A stretch of DNA of 64,000 nt. Source: Tritrichomonas musculus. Its lineage: Eukaryota; Parabasalia; Tritrichomonadida; Tritrichomonadidae. Shown piece after piece: positions 48,818 through 59,561 of the stretch. The stretch spans positions 3,286,001-3,350,000 of the forward strand of contig JAPFFF010000007.1 of NCBI GenBank assembly GCA_039105265.1, written 5' to 3'. Numbering within the stretch: position 1 is the first letter of the stretch; each line of letters opens with the position of its first letter. Position numbers and translations under genes: made by a program. Under the pieces are notes generated by a model. It saw only the letters and a list, made by a program, of their open reading frames with translations. It was not told where the DNA came from and did not search any database.

Positions 48818-50150
48818 GTGTGGCGATTTGATTTCAGAGCCATTCTGAATTTCCTCAGAAATTTAAATGATGGCTCTGAATTTTTTGAATTTTTATAAGT
48901 AAATTTTTTTTTTATCAATTTATTAAAATATTAAGCACTTTTATTTAAAAAAAATAAAAATATACCATATAGATAATAAATTACATGCTTTTTATAAAAC
49001 AAAATGGAGTTTAAACAAACACTTTTATGATTAATAAGTATATAATATTTGAATTTTTTTTAGAAATAAAGATAATATTTTATACAAGAAATATGAATTT
49101 ATCATGTAGTATCCTTAATCATTGCATTGAAATCTTGTATAATTCAATATTTGATTGAAATTTCAAATAATATAATTTAGATCTTTGAAATAAATCATTT
49201 TATTACCGGATAATATTATTTTTTATGCATCAATAAATGTATTAAAAACTTTTCAGGAAGGAATCATAGCCAAAATCTCCTAAATAATGAAAAACTTAAT
49301 GATCTTACATTTTTGATATAAAAATCTAGCTACCTTATTCAATATTATTCAATTTGCGTTATTTATGAAAAAAACATTTATGATTTTTTGCTCCTTTCTT
49401 TGATAATAAATAGCTTCCGCATAATTGGCATTGATATGCTTTAGAAACATGGATTTTATCTTCCATAATCAATCTGATTTCGATGAAAATATTATTATAT
49501 TGATTTTTGTATATTGTTGTTTTAATCATATTGGTATGCCACAATGTTATTTCTTGCATTTTTACAAAAATATAAACGACCAAATAAATCATCAAATATG
49601 ATTTCAATGAACTCATATAATTTTTAAAATGAAAAAGTTTTAAAAATTGAACGTCGCTCTGAATATTTTTCAATACCCAAACTATGATTTTTATTTGTTT
49701 TGCCTATTTTGAAAGAATGAATGCGAATTATTAAAAATGAATGCTATATTAATATTTCCCATGAGGTTTTCTTTTGATAAAGCATGTTTTAAATAATGAA
49801 ACCAGACTTTTTTTGAATATATATTTTTAATTAAATAAGATAGATAGACCAAATAAAAGCATTATACATATGCATATATATATTTTTATATAATTTTAAA
49901 TATATTGCCTTTCTTAAAACTCTAAATTTCCCCATAAAAATAGATCATCATATTATTTAATTCGACAAAAATCGCATAAATCAGAGAATAATGATTTTTA
50001 TATTTTTGTTTAATAACATATACCAAATATTTAAAATTATATTATATAATTTTTTTGCATAGCAGGTCAAGAATTTAATATATATCGATTTGTTTATAAA
50101 CCAAATATCATCACAAAAATGTTTGAATGACCTCATACAAATCGCCACAC
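48818..50150. mobile_element. TA-flanked TIR element, Tc1/mariner-like relic
   Basis: Perfect 13-bp terminal inverted repeats GTGTGGCGATTTG (48818-48830) and CAAATCGCCACAC (50138-50150), each bordered by TA (48816-48817 and 50151-50152), the target duplication of Tc1/mariner elements. Total length 1,333 bp, close to the 1.3 kb of mariners known from Trichomonas. A perfect 11-bp stem, TTCAGAGCCAT (48833-48843) with ATGGCTCTGAA (48870-48880), lies inside the left end. The interior is AT-rich; the only longer frame is a 104-codon minus-strand one at 49359-49673 ending in a C2H2-like CQLCGSYLLSKKGAKNHKC, with no DDE triad I can identify. It is either a decayed copy or a non-autonomous one. Confidence 0.62.
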
Positions 50151-50265
50151 TATTGAAAATTTATTCAATTAGTTGATTAATAAAAGATAACATTAACTTA
50201 ATGTTATTAAGTTAATAAATATCAATTAATAATAATAATGAAGAAAAAAAATTATATGTATTTAA

Positions 50266-50494
50266 GGTACAAATCTAGTACGTTAAAAATTGAGAGAAGA
50301 ACGTTAAATATTTGAGAAACCTTACCTTATTGAAAAAGTTTTATTTTGAATGAGTGTCAGATTTGAAATTCTGAACTTTATTTTTTTTTTATAAAATTTT
50401 TATGATAAAAATATTTTTTTTTATATAACATGTCGTTTAGTTTAAATAAAGAGTCAAAAAATTTTGCGGTTTCTAAGCGTTCTAGATTTGTACC
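50266..50494. mobile_element. 229-bp MITE flanked by TTAA
   Basis: The left end is TTAA followed by GGTACAAATCTAGTACG (50266-50282); the right end complemented is TTAA followed by GGTACAAATCTAGAACG (50478-50494). Counting flanks, 23 of 24 bases match. TTAA on both sides is the signature target of piggyBac and Kolobok transposons, and the outer GG fits Kolobok better than piggyBac (CCC). The body is non-coding. It lies 54 bp past the stop of the prefoldin gene. Confidence 0.65.
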
Positions 50495-50548
50495 TTAAAT
50501 ATTAAAAAAATTAAAAATACTTTTTATTAAAAAAAAAATTATTATTTC

Positions 50549-51004
50549 TTACTGTTGTGGGGCACGGCGCTGTTGGGCAAGCTTTTGATTGATAATTTGG
50601 ACAGTAATCTGATATTGGCTTTGCTTTTCTTTAAAAGTAGCTCGTAATGATTCTTGCTGTTTATTTAAGCGAGCTAACCTTCTGTTGAAGAAGCTTGTTG
50701 CGTTTTCAACAGAAGTCTCTGCAAAATATCCAGTTCCGAGTTCAATGATAGGGCGTTTGGTATCTTCTACAACACCTGGCATATACATTGATTCAGTAAT
50801 TGGAATAAGCATTTCTTTTCCAGGCTCTGTAGCTGCAAATTGAGCAAGCGATTCTTTTGCTGAATTTGTTTTTGCAACAGTATCGTTGGTCAATTGAATA
50901 GAAGCTGTTAGTTTTTGTAATTCATTTTCAAATTGGCTTTTGAGTGTAATTAATTGATCGATTGTAAGAGCTGATAATGGAAGTTGTTTTTGTTCTGAAG
51001 ACAT
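50549..51004 (-). CDS. PFD5: Prefoldin subunit 5
   Basis: A 151-residue alpha-type prefoldin, typical length 150-160. The two coils flank the beta hairpin block: LKSQFENELQKLTASIQLTN, then PGKEMLIPITESMYMPGVVEDTKRPIIELGTGYFAETSVENATSFF, which matches GKELLVPLTxSMYVPG ... VGTGYYVEK of prefoldin 5, and a C-terminal coil (QIIQKL-type QIINQKLAQQRR). Prefoldin delivers nascent actin and tubulin to the CCT chaperonin in the cytosol. The open frame runs to 51037 through TTG only; ATG 51004 is the start. GTGTCACTTTTTG upstream includes an initiator-like TCACTT. Confidence 0.93.
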   Translation of the reverse strand: MSSEQKQLPLSALTIDQLITLKSQFENELQKLTASIQLTNDTVAKTNSAKESLAQFAATEPGKEMLIPITESMYMPGVVEDTKRPIIELGTGYFAETSVENATSFFNRRLARLNKQQESLRATFKEKQSQYQITVQIINQKLAQQRRAPQQ

Positions 51005-51420
51005 CTTGTACCGACTATTATTCAAAAAGTGACACAAACTCTTTGATCAAATACAGTTTTTACATGATATACCAAATATTTAAGTAAAATTCACATAATA
51101 TCAAGTAATTTATATTATTTTAAACATTATCCATTCTTAAAATCAATTTTTTTTTTTTTTTTTTTGCTTTTCATATAGTTATAATATTCAACATTATCCA
51201 TTCTTATAATATCAAGTATTAAGAATACTATAACTATATAATCACATTATGTTAAAATAGTTTTAATGTAAAAAATAAGACATATATAATTATAAAATTT
51301 TGAGATAATAATATATATAAATAAGATAGAAATTAAGTCCTTTAAAGAAAGAAAGAAAAAAAAAACAATACCATTTAATTTTTTAAAATTAAATGATTAA
51401 GGATGAAAAGAGAAAGTCTA
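51005..51420. other. Spacer between prefoldin and kinase genes
   Basis: AT-rich; a near-duplicate of ACATTATCCATTCTTA occurs at about 51125 and 51192, separated by a T-run of 17. No gene. Confidence 0.4.
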
Positions 51421-52704
51421 TTATGCTTCCTCATTCTTCCATTTTTTGAACAAATTAGTTTGCAGTACTTCCTCTGCTGAAGGCCTTTTTGAGGGATCAT
51501 GCGATGTCATTTTAAGTATCAATTCACTTTCCTCTTTAAATTCAATATCAAAATTATCAGGCAATGATGCGAAATTTCTGAGTTGTCTAATTGCATTGAT
51601 TCGCTTTCTGTCCCCTTCAATGTTAGCAAGGAGTTCAAACATAATAATACCAAAACTATATATGTCATCTGAAGGAGTACTTTTCCTACCGTTTAATTGT
51701 TGTGGAGATGCATAAGTTTGTGAACCAAGTCTTCTAGCTGAAAAATTAGCTGCATTTTCTGCAGCATTTATACATAATACATCAAGTGGAGCGATTTTTA
51801 AAGATGATGAACTTGATTGATGCAAATTATTCTTGCTATTAGAATTAATTGCAGAAACTGGTGGAGTCAAAGAATTATAATGCTTTCTTTTATAAATTGG
51901 TGAAGAAATACTAAAACCAATGACAACAATGGAAAAGTTGTCACGAAGAATAATATTTGATGGCTGTATATCTCTATGGACTATTTTTGCTTGATGAATT
52001 TCTTGCAACGCTGTTGCAAGTTCATAGAGAATTTTATGGTAAACTTTTTTGTATGAATCTTGATTATCTCTACGATTTTGTAGATAATCTTGTAAAGTGT
52101 AAGACCCTTCGAAGAATTCAGTTTGAATATAAAATGAGAGGAATTGCGAGTTTGGATTTTCTTCTACCCATGAAGAAAAATACCTAATTAATCGAGGAGA
52201 TGTTAAATGAGCTAGAGTTTGTATTTCATGCATTGCATAGGGGATTTCACTTACTGAGACTTTTAATATCTTAAGTGCATAAATTTGTTTATCAATTAAA
52301 TTTTGTATTTTGAGAACTGTACTAATATCATTATCAGATATTACATCTAGAGTAGAGTATACTTGAGGAAATGGCGACTTGTTTACCATTACTTGATAAG
52401 ATTCGTTATTATCCTTTGAATTATCTTTAAGAATATCCGAACTTTTTGTATATTCATATTTTTTGGTTTTTTTGATGAACCCTCTTCGCTTAAGCTCACT
52501 TTTTATTTCATCGTATCTATATGGTTGGTTACAATAATTGCAGAGAGATTTAATTGTTCTTAAAAGCCATTTTGTATTTTCAAATGGGGAGAAAGGACTT
52601 TGAAATGGGGGCTGTGAATTATAATGCAATTTTTGATTTGATGTCATTGTTAGATCATCAAATGAGTCTATCTGGAAACTACTTTGATTTTGATCTAAAG
52701 ACAT
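51421..52704 (-). CDS. PEK/GCN2-like kinase homologue, likely pseudokinase
   Basis: A 427-residue protein. A 110-residue N-terminal extension with CNYCNQPY precedes a kinase domain of the eIF2-alpha kinase (PEK/GCN2/PERK) type: YALKIL (Lys145), EIQTLAHLTSPRLIRYFSSWVEE (the RYF.xW.E block is typical of this family), HRDIQPSN (Asp245), a Ser-rich activation-loop insert of about 50 residues, TYASPQQL and DIYSFGIIMFELL. The glycine-rich loop is not recognisable and the DFG motif reads GFS (263-265), so the Mg-binding Asp is missing. It is probably a pseudokinase or a kinase with unusual catalysis. The C-terminal lobe ends DPSKRPSAEEVLQ as usual. No HisRS or luminal domain is attached. ATG 52704. 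Confidence 0.82.
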   Translation of the reverse strand: MSLDQNQSSFQIDSFDDLTMTSNQKLHYNSQPPFQSPFSPFENTKWLLRTIKSLCNYCNQPYRYDEIKSELKRRGFIKKTKKYEYTKSSDILKDNSKDNNESYQVMVNKSPFPQVYSTLDVISDNDISTVLKIQNLIDKQIYALKILKVSVSEIPYAMHEIQTLAHLTSPRLIRYFSSWVEENPNSQFLSFYIQTEFFEGSYTLQDYLQNRRDNQDSYKKVYHKILYELATALQEIHQAKIVHRDIQPSNIILRDNFSIVVIGFSISSPIYKRKHYNSLTPPVSAINSNSKNNLHQSSSSSLKIAPLDVLCINAAENAANFSARRLGSQTYASPQQLNGRKSTPSDDIYSFGIIMFELLANIEGDRKRINAIRQLRNFASLPDNFDIEFKEESELILKMTSHDPSKRPSAEEVLQTNLFKKWKNEEA

Positions 52705-55125
52705 ATAAAAAAATAATACAGTGATTTAAATATTTGTGCTAAAAACAAATTAAAAATCAATTCAATTTATTTGAAAAAAATAAAATTGATAATTTTATTT
52801 CAATTTTTTTGAATTAGTAGAACAATAATAATTATATTACAAATTTATCATTCTATATCTTATATTTCATTTTACATATCCATTTTAATTTTAATTATTA
52901 TTTTTAATATATATAAAATAAATATTTTTTATAGTATCTAAAATTTTTATAATATATAATCAAATTTATTATGAAAGCGATTTGAATTAAAATAAAATAT
53001 ATTTCAAAAAGTTAACAGAAAACTTTTCTGAAAATAAACTAGTAGGTTTGATTTTTACAATATATGATTATTTTATCATAAATCAATTTTATTCCTTAAA
53101 AAATAATTCTTTTTTTTTTAATTTTGAATCAACTTTTTAAATGAGATGACAAAATAAAAATGTTTGAAAAAATAAATTTCTTTGGCAAAAAAATAAATTC
53201 GATTAAAGTTTGAAAATATTAAAATTGCAACGTATATATTTAAAAAAAGCTATGTTGAAATTTATCGATATCATTTTTGTGAGCCGAAATTTTTACATTA
53301 TTTGATAGAAATTAATTTTATTTGGATTTTTGAAAACTCCCATTCAATATTTTCAGTTCCTTCTCTGATTTTTTTTTTTTTGGTCTGCACAAGAGATGTT
53401 CAAAATTCACTTTTCCATTGGAAAAAATCGACTTTTTCTGTGCAAAAGTGAATAATAAAATATCTCTAGTCGCCACAATTTATTTATTGAATTAATTTCA
53501 AATGGCTGTCAGAATTGAGTTGATTGTTAAACAGGTTTAAGGAAAACGAAACAACAAATTGACATTGAAAAAACGGTTTTAACATTTTTGAAAGAATAAA
53601 TTACTCAAAAAGTTTGATGTAAATTGACCATTGTTTCCGATTTACTGATACCAGATTCCATTATAAGTAATCAATTTCTGATCACCGCTAAATAATTGAA
53701 AATTTGAAAATGAGCAATATATGAAGATAAAAACCCAGAATACCAGAACATATCAGCAAATTCCGAAAAAAAATTTTAATTTTTTACATGCTTTTACTGT
53801 AAAATGTGCCCACTTCAAATTTTTCATAAACTCCAAAAAAAAAAAAAGAATTTTCAACATAATGCTCTGCAATTCTACATTTTAATTTTAAGCATCTGAT
53901 TCATTTTTATTAAAATTTTGCATTTTTTTAAAAAATATTATATATATATATAAATCTAATAGATTTTATAGCTCCTTTTTAATAATTTTGATCACAAAGG
54001 AACTATTTTTTTAACCTAATAGTTGAAAAACAATAGCTCAAAATCAATAGGATAAAAGACTATCATTTTTATTGAAATTTTTTTCTTACCATTGAATTTT
54101 TGATTATTCGGTTAGATAAGAATATATTAGATGAATGAATCAAATATCGAAAATGATCAATAAATACTGATACACTTGATGAAACATCAGAATAAACGCA
54201 AGTATGTAGGATTGTTTATTCTAAAAAAATTGAATTCATGCTTTGAAAAAAATATCATCTAAATCAGCTTTTTCTATTGAAGAATGATGAATAGAACTTT
54301 TGAAACCAAAATATTTTACATTCAGAATTTTTCAATTAATGAACCCAATTCAATACTTTGAAAAATCTTAGAGAAAAATCATAATTTATAACAAACACCA
54401 ATGTAAATAAAATATATGGATCAATTCTGATATCAATTACCAGTAAAAAATATTTTTGATTTGATATTTTTTATCATTATTTTATAATATACTTATGACA
54501 GAAATACCAAAAAAATTACTTTGATTAGATTCTAAAACTCATATAAAAACATATTATCAAACTGTTAATATTTTTTTTTAGAAAGAACTTCAATTTGAAT
54601 TTAAAAAATATTGAATTTCAAAAGTGAATTCCTAAAAGAAATATCATATTATAACTAAAAACTCAATTCAATTTGGTTTAAACCAGAATTTTTCTTTTTT
54701 TACGACTTCCATTTGATAAATTATTAATAAAGATGCGATTTAAATGGAACTCTCAGTATACTCATGATATTATTTAATAAAATGTTTCTTTATTAAAAAA
54801 ATATATTTTTTTCAATCTAATTTTTTTTTTGGGCTATCATGATATTAAACAAACGGATATGCTTTTTAATTTTTATCACTTGTGTAAATGCATCTTCATT
54901 TTTTTGGAGGATACATATATATCAAAAAAACAAAAAAAAGGACAATCGTTTGATAGAAAACCCATTTCACTAGTCATGGAATATAAAAAACCACCATCTT
55001 AAGGTGAAATTTAACTTACTCTGTTAAGAAAATTAACAAAAAAAAATCGTAAATTTAAATAGTTAAAATTTTAACTATTTGCTTTTTTTTATATAATTTT
55101 TTTTTTATTTTTACATATTTTTTCA
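52705..55125. other. 2.4-kb gene desert
   Basis: Very AT-rich and without a believable open frame on either strand. Minor features: an imperfect inverted repeat at 53392-53468 (AGAGAT ... ATTCACTTTT against AAAAGTGAAT ... ATCTCT), and a perfect 24-bp palindrome at 55057-55080 followed by a T-run. Confidence 0.45.
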
Positions 55126-55215
55126 GGAATATACGCACCAGTGATCACCACGGGGTTGTTCGATGCAGAATCGGGTTCCTTGAATTGCTGGATGAATCGA
55201 GAAGCTATTTGAACT
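55126..55215 (-). other. Isolated coding-like island in the desert
   Basis: About 80 bp of roughly balanced base composition inside DNA that is otherwise mostly A and T. On the minus strand one frame reads IASRFIQQFKEPDSASNNPV followed by VITGAYIPEK, with C/G-ending codons as in highly expressed genes, but no ATG and no continuation on either side. It may be a lost exon or gene fragment. GTTCGATGC on the plus strand fits a box B pattern, so a small RNA is the alternative. Confidence 0.3.
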
Positions 55216-55482
55216 AAATATTTATGAATTATTTATCAAAAATTGAATAAAAAATGTATAAAAAAGTATTCAAAAAGTTTAAAAGTTTTCAAAAAGTGGT
55301 GTAGAAAAATACAAATCCCCCTCACCAAAAAAAAAAAAAAAAAAAAAAAGTTTTTCCATTTTTAAATAGTTAGAAAGATATAATAATTTAACACAAAATG
55401 CAAAAACATCGGTTATAAAGTATGAGATTTAAAAACACTATTAATTCAATTTTTGGATAATGAACATATTTCATTTCTAATT

Positions 55483-56286
55483 TTATTTTTTATGAGATTT
55501 TTTTGACTTTTTTCTCTTTGGAACTTTTTTCTTTACAGGTGGAACATTTCGAAATTCAGTTAAATAAGATTCAGGCCTAGCTTCTAGTTGAAATCTTAAC
55601 TGATCTATTTCATCCTGATATTGATGAATTAGACCAGAATATTTGTCTCTAATTTTTTTATTTCTTTTTTCTAAATTCCCAATATCATTTTCTAGTAAAT
55701 CTATAACTTCATCAGCTCCTAAAGCTGGTGCTGCACTCATCTGATCTCTAAGAGCATTACTCATAATTTTAAGAGATTTGATCTTATCCTTGCACATAGT
55801 AACATTTGTTACGTCTTCGGTCATTTTGGTTTCATATTGAATAAAATCTACAGCAGCAGTTTCAGCTTTTTGACCATAATTCTTTATTTCTTGCGATCTG
55901 AGATTAGATTGAAGTCTATTTTTAATTTTATAGTTTTCATCAAATTCACTAATAATTTTTTTAAGAATATCATTTTCTCCATTTAAATCACCAATAAGGG
56001 ACTTAATTTGCCTAATATTTTTTTGAATAAATAATAATTCATTTTGCTGATTTTGCAGTTTGTAATTATATTCATCCAAACGCTGTTGAACCATCGGGAA
56101 ACTTAAAGGACAATCTGAATCTGAGCCTAAGGTTTTTAAATCTGGTCCAATACTATTTAAATTAAAAACATCGTTATATGTACTATTCTGAATTTCTGTT
56201 CCATTGTTTGTTTCTTCACCTTCAAATTTACTATTTTGAATTTCTGTTCTGTTACTTAATTGGTCTTCTTGAGCTCTTCTTATCAT
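55483..56286 (-). CDS. Coiled-coil protein with basic tail
   Basis: A 267-residue protein. The N-terminal 55 residues are polar and contain a short duplication (TEIQNSKFEGEE and TEIQNSTYND). Residues about 65-235 are coiled coil in three blocks with a break at APALGADE. The last 20 residues are strongly basic (VPPVKKKVPKRKKSKKSHKK), suitable for tubulin, nucleic acid or nuclear targeting. No family recognised; the layout resembles axonemal or basal-body coiled-coil proteins. ATG 56286. Divergent with the next gene, 467 bp apart. Confidence 0.7.
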   Translation of the reverse strand: MIRRAQEDQLSNRTEIQNSKFEGEETNNGTEIQNSTYNDVFNLNSIGPDLKTLGSDSDCPLSFPMVQQRLDEYNYKLQNQQNELLFIQKNIRQIKSLIGDLNGENDILKKIISEFDENYKIKNRLQSNLRSQEIKNYGQKAETAAVDFIQYETKMTEDVTNVTMCKDKIKSLKIMSNALRDQMSAAPALGADEVIDLLENDIGNLEKRNKKIRDKYSGLIHQYQDEIDQLRFQLEARPESYLTEFRNVPPVKKKVPKRKKSKKSHKK

Positions 56287-56753
56287 TGATTATTTGATGA
56301 TTTTTGAACCGTTAAGAAAATACAATTTATAATCATATTTTTTCTCTACTTTATAATTGATATATTAATTTAATTTTCTATTTTATATATAAAAATAGGA
56401 AAAAATATTAATATATCTGTGTTATTTATTTTAATTATTTAAATCCAAAGATATTATTATTCTTTTTTTTATATAAAAATATATTTTTTCTATGTAATTT
56501 TCAAAATTTTGTATAAATTCTTTCAAAATCAAAGAAAAAAACGTATACTTTTTCTTTGTTTCTTTATATATTTCAAATCAAAAATATTCAAAAAATCAAT
56601 AAATAATAAATAATTTATCATAAATTCATTATATTAATTATAGAAACAAATACACACACACACAAAAAAAAAAGGTTAATGATATATTTGTTAACTATAT
56701 CAAAACTTTTTTTATTAATTCGTTATTCAAATATAACTTAAGAAAATCTCTCT
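56287..56753. promoter_or_regulatory. Divergent 5' region of two coiled-coil genes
   Basis: AT-rich 467 bp with a short ACAC run (56650-56664). It must hold both promoters. No clear core element; AATCTCTCT abuts the ATG at 56754. Confidence 0.35.
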
Positions 56754-59561
56754 ATGTTGAGAGATGGAAAGCAAATTGATCCACCTGATTTTTACGCTCA
56801 TATCATATCAAGAGCAAATCAAAGTATTTACTCTATTGAAAATGAACCAATTCCAGAAGAAATCAATTATAGCAATACAATAATAGAAAAAAGAGGGGAA
56901 ATGCTTGAAACAATTGAGTTATCTTCACATAGAACAGATAAACAATTAGAAGAAGTTAACAAAGTAAGGAAATGGCTTTATGATCTAGATTCAGATCAAC
57001 AATTATTTAATGATATTATTTTTGAAACCAATCTTCCGTCCAATTCGAACTATTCAGTTGTTGATAGACTAATTTCAGAAGAAAAGAAAGCTAAATCAAA
57101 CCAAAAAATGTCCTTAAAAAAGCGAATTTCAATTGAAAAATCAATTGAAAAAGAGAAAGAAAATTTGAGAAAGGCATCATACACAAAATCAATGATAACG
57201 TTCAGCAAAGACCTGATTATATTACAGAAGGAAATTCATGAAGCAATGAAGCCAGAAAACATTTTAAAAAATGAATCAATCACGTCAATTAGATTTGAAA
57301 ACATGAAGCAACAGTTAGAAAAAGAACTTGAAGGACGAAAGGAGACCGTTAAGAGATTAAAGAAAGAATTGAAAGGAGCGACAAAATTATTTAATAACAA
57401 TGTTGAATATCATACCAAACTGGAAGAAGAACTAACAAAACTTGAAAACTATTTGAAAATATATCAATCAAAATCATCAATTGAAATCATTGAAAAAGCG
57501 AAGAAGCACAGATTCATTGAAAGTCAATGGAAACAAAAGAGGAAAGAATTAGAAACTCAAATAAAGGAAATTGAAGCTGAAATCAACAAATATAAAAACA
57601 TAGAACAATCGAATTTGGAGTTGACAAACTTGATTTATGGAAACAAATTAGAAATTGAAAAATTGAAGAAAAATTTTGATGAAAAAGTCGAATTGATCAA
57701 TCAAGAAATGAAAATCAGCGCATTTGTGCAGTCGAATGCTATACAAATATTGGAGAAAGAGATGATTAATTCTCTCAATTATCATCGTGGAATTGAATCA
57801 AAGAATTCTCAAACAGCCAAAAAAATGGCAACAACAAGCTTCTCAAAAATATTCATGAAATTTTCAAAAGACAAAAAAAATTGCTTGAATAAATTTGAGA
57901 GGACTTTGAGGAGGAACAATTTGACATACGAAGCTGCCGTTGATGGATTGAATACTTTTGGAGATGAAAATAGGAAAGCTTTAACTGATGCAATGGACCA
58001 AATGATAAATGACTTGAAAACGGTTATTGAAAATTCAATTCAAATTTTCATCGATAAATTTCAATTCAATGACAAAAAAATGAAGTTGCATTGGAAGAAT
58101 CAAACCGATATTTTACTTGGCCGCAAGCAGAGATTGTCGTCTCAAATTATGTATCGTGAAACTGACATTTTGATCAACCAATCGACATACAATATTATTG
58201 AAGGAGTGTACTTAGATGTCCTTCAATCGTTCTCAATCGAAGAGTCTAAAAGAAAAAGTGAAAAATGCCAGAAAATTAAAGATGAAATTCAAAGCATAAA
58301 CAACTTCATTCAAAAAGGCTCAGCAATGCTTGGCGAATTGTCACAAAAACTGCAAAATTCACTGAAAAATAAAACTAAATCAATTAAAAAATCATCATCA
58401 ATGATCGTCTCATTAAAATCATTCCAAATAAAAAATCAACCAAAAAAAGAAGTTCAAGTTAAAATAACGAATCCAGTTAACGATGAATTTACAGTTCCAG
58501 TTAACGATGAATTTACTGTTCCAGTTAACGATACAAATATTAATCAAAATGAAAATGAGAAATTGAAGCCAGCGCCTCCAAAGAAAGAAGAAGAACAAAA
58601 ACATTCTCCACGTTTTCAGCATAATTTGACATCCTTTTCTGAACAGAAAAAGAAAAAAGATGAGAAGAAGAGTGAAATTGAAGGTCTTCTTTTTTCAAAA
58701 AGTAGAAAAAATGATTCAAAGTTGAGTTGCTCACTTCCATCGGTTCCATCTGACTTGTTCCTGATGAAGAGGAAGAGAGGCAAGCAAGACTCGCCCAGAA
58801 ACATCATCAAGGACAACTCGCCTCATTTTGCGGAGCGAAAACCGAGAGTGAAAAGGCGAGAGAAGTCTCGAATGGAAATCGAAGAAGCGCGAAGAGCTTC
58901 AATATTATCAAGAGAGCCTTCTAAGAGGACAATTCAGGACATTCCAAAGATTCCAATCATTAAGAATTGCGATTCAAGCGTCATAAACGAAATTGACGCA
59001 ACTTATTCATTCACTTCTGATATCATAAAGAAGAAGAACAAAGAAACAAAAATAAAGCTAAATAAAGAAATTTCATTTGCAAATGTAAATCAATGCAATC
59101 AAAGAAAAAATGAAAATGACGAGTTTTATTGCATTCGAAATAATATTAATGTTACAAAAAATAATATTACTGATCTTCCTTTCTCAAAAAGAATAACTCA
59201 AAATAAAGATGAAAAATCAGAAGATAGTTCTTCTGAGAGTTTAAAAATTCCAATAAAAATCGAGAAAGAAGTTAATATTAACGTTTCTGCAAAAGTTTTT
59301 AACTTTTCAGAAATGACATTAAATAATTATTCATTTAAACCAACTATAAACTCAGATAAAAAATTAAGTAAAAAAGAGCTTTTGCGGAAAGTTGAACAAA
59401 TTATTGATGAAGATCAATTTCCATCTGATAGAAGTAATCATTTCAAAATTTCAGCATCTACTTCATCACCAATTGTACCTTGTTCAAATAAACATCAAAT
59501 GAAAAATAACAGATCTGTTTATAATAGAAGACATAATTTTTATTATTTTTATGATACTTAA
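56754..59561 (+). CDS. Large coiled-coil protein with basic disordered C-terminal half
   Basis: A 935-residue protein. Residues 1-130 are polar and helical, about 130-340 coiled coil (MKQQLEKELEGRKETVKRLK), about 370-560 a helical region with Trp and Tyr that looks globular, and about 570-935 largely disordered and basic. A 24-bp tandem repeat near 58478-58530 gives three VPVNDEFT-type units. Ser/Arg clusters (RKPRVKRREKSRMEIEEARR) could be phosphorylation or microtubule-binding regions. No family signature. Like the CCDC180-like gene it is probably cytoskeletal. ATG 56754 is the first in frame. Confidence 0.72.
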   Translation: MLRDGKQIDPPDFYAHIISRANQSIYSIENEPIPEEINYSNTIIEKRGEMLETIELSSHRTDKQLEEVNKVRKWLYDLDSDQQLFNDIIFETNLPSNSNYSVVDRLISEEKKAKSNQKMSLKKRISIEKSIEKEKENLRKASYTKSMITFSKDLIILQKEIHEAMKPENILKNESITSIRFENMKQQLEKELEGRKETVKRLKKELKGATKLFNNNVEYHTKLEEELTKLENYLKIYQSKSSIEIIEKAKKHRFIESQWKQKRKELETQIKEIEAEINKYKNIEQSNLELTNLIYGNKLEIEKLKKNFDEKVELINQEMKISAFVQSNAIQILEKEMINSLNYHRGIESKNSQTAKKMATTSFSKIFMKFSKDKKNCLNKFERTLRRNNLTYEAAVDGLNTFGDENRKALTDAMDQMINDLKTVIENSIQIFIDKFQFNDKKMKLHWKNQTDILLGRKQRLSSQIMYRETDILINQSTYNIIEGVYLDVLQSFSIEESKRKSEKCQKIKDEIQSINNFIQKGSAMLGELSQKLQNSLKNKTKSIKKSSSMIVSLKSFQIKNQPKKEVQVKITNPVNDEFTVPVNDEFTVPVNDTNINQNENEKLKPAPPKKEEEQKHSPRFQHNLTSFSEQKKKKDEKKSEIEGLLFSKSRKNDSKLSCSLPSVPSDLFLMKRKRGKQDSPRNIIKDNSPHFAERKPRVKRREKSRMEIEEARRASILSREPSKRTIQDIPKIPIIKNCDSSVINEIDATYSFTSDIIKKKNKETKIKLNKEISFANVNQCNQRKNENDEFYCIRNNINVTKNNITDLPFSKRITQNKDEKSEDSSSESLKIPIKIEKEVNINVSAKVFNFSEMTLNNYSFKPTINSDKKLSKKELLRKVEQIIDEDQFPSDRSNHFKISASTSSPIVPCSNKHQMKNNRSVYNRRHNFYYFYDT

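Noticed and set aside
52705-55482. Centromere or replication origin in the gene desert
   Set aside because: AT-richness and short palindromes are the only evidence, and these are common in all spacers here.
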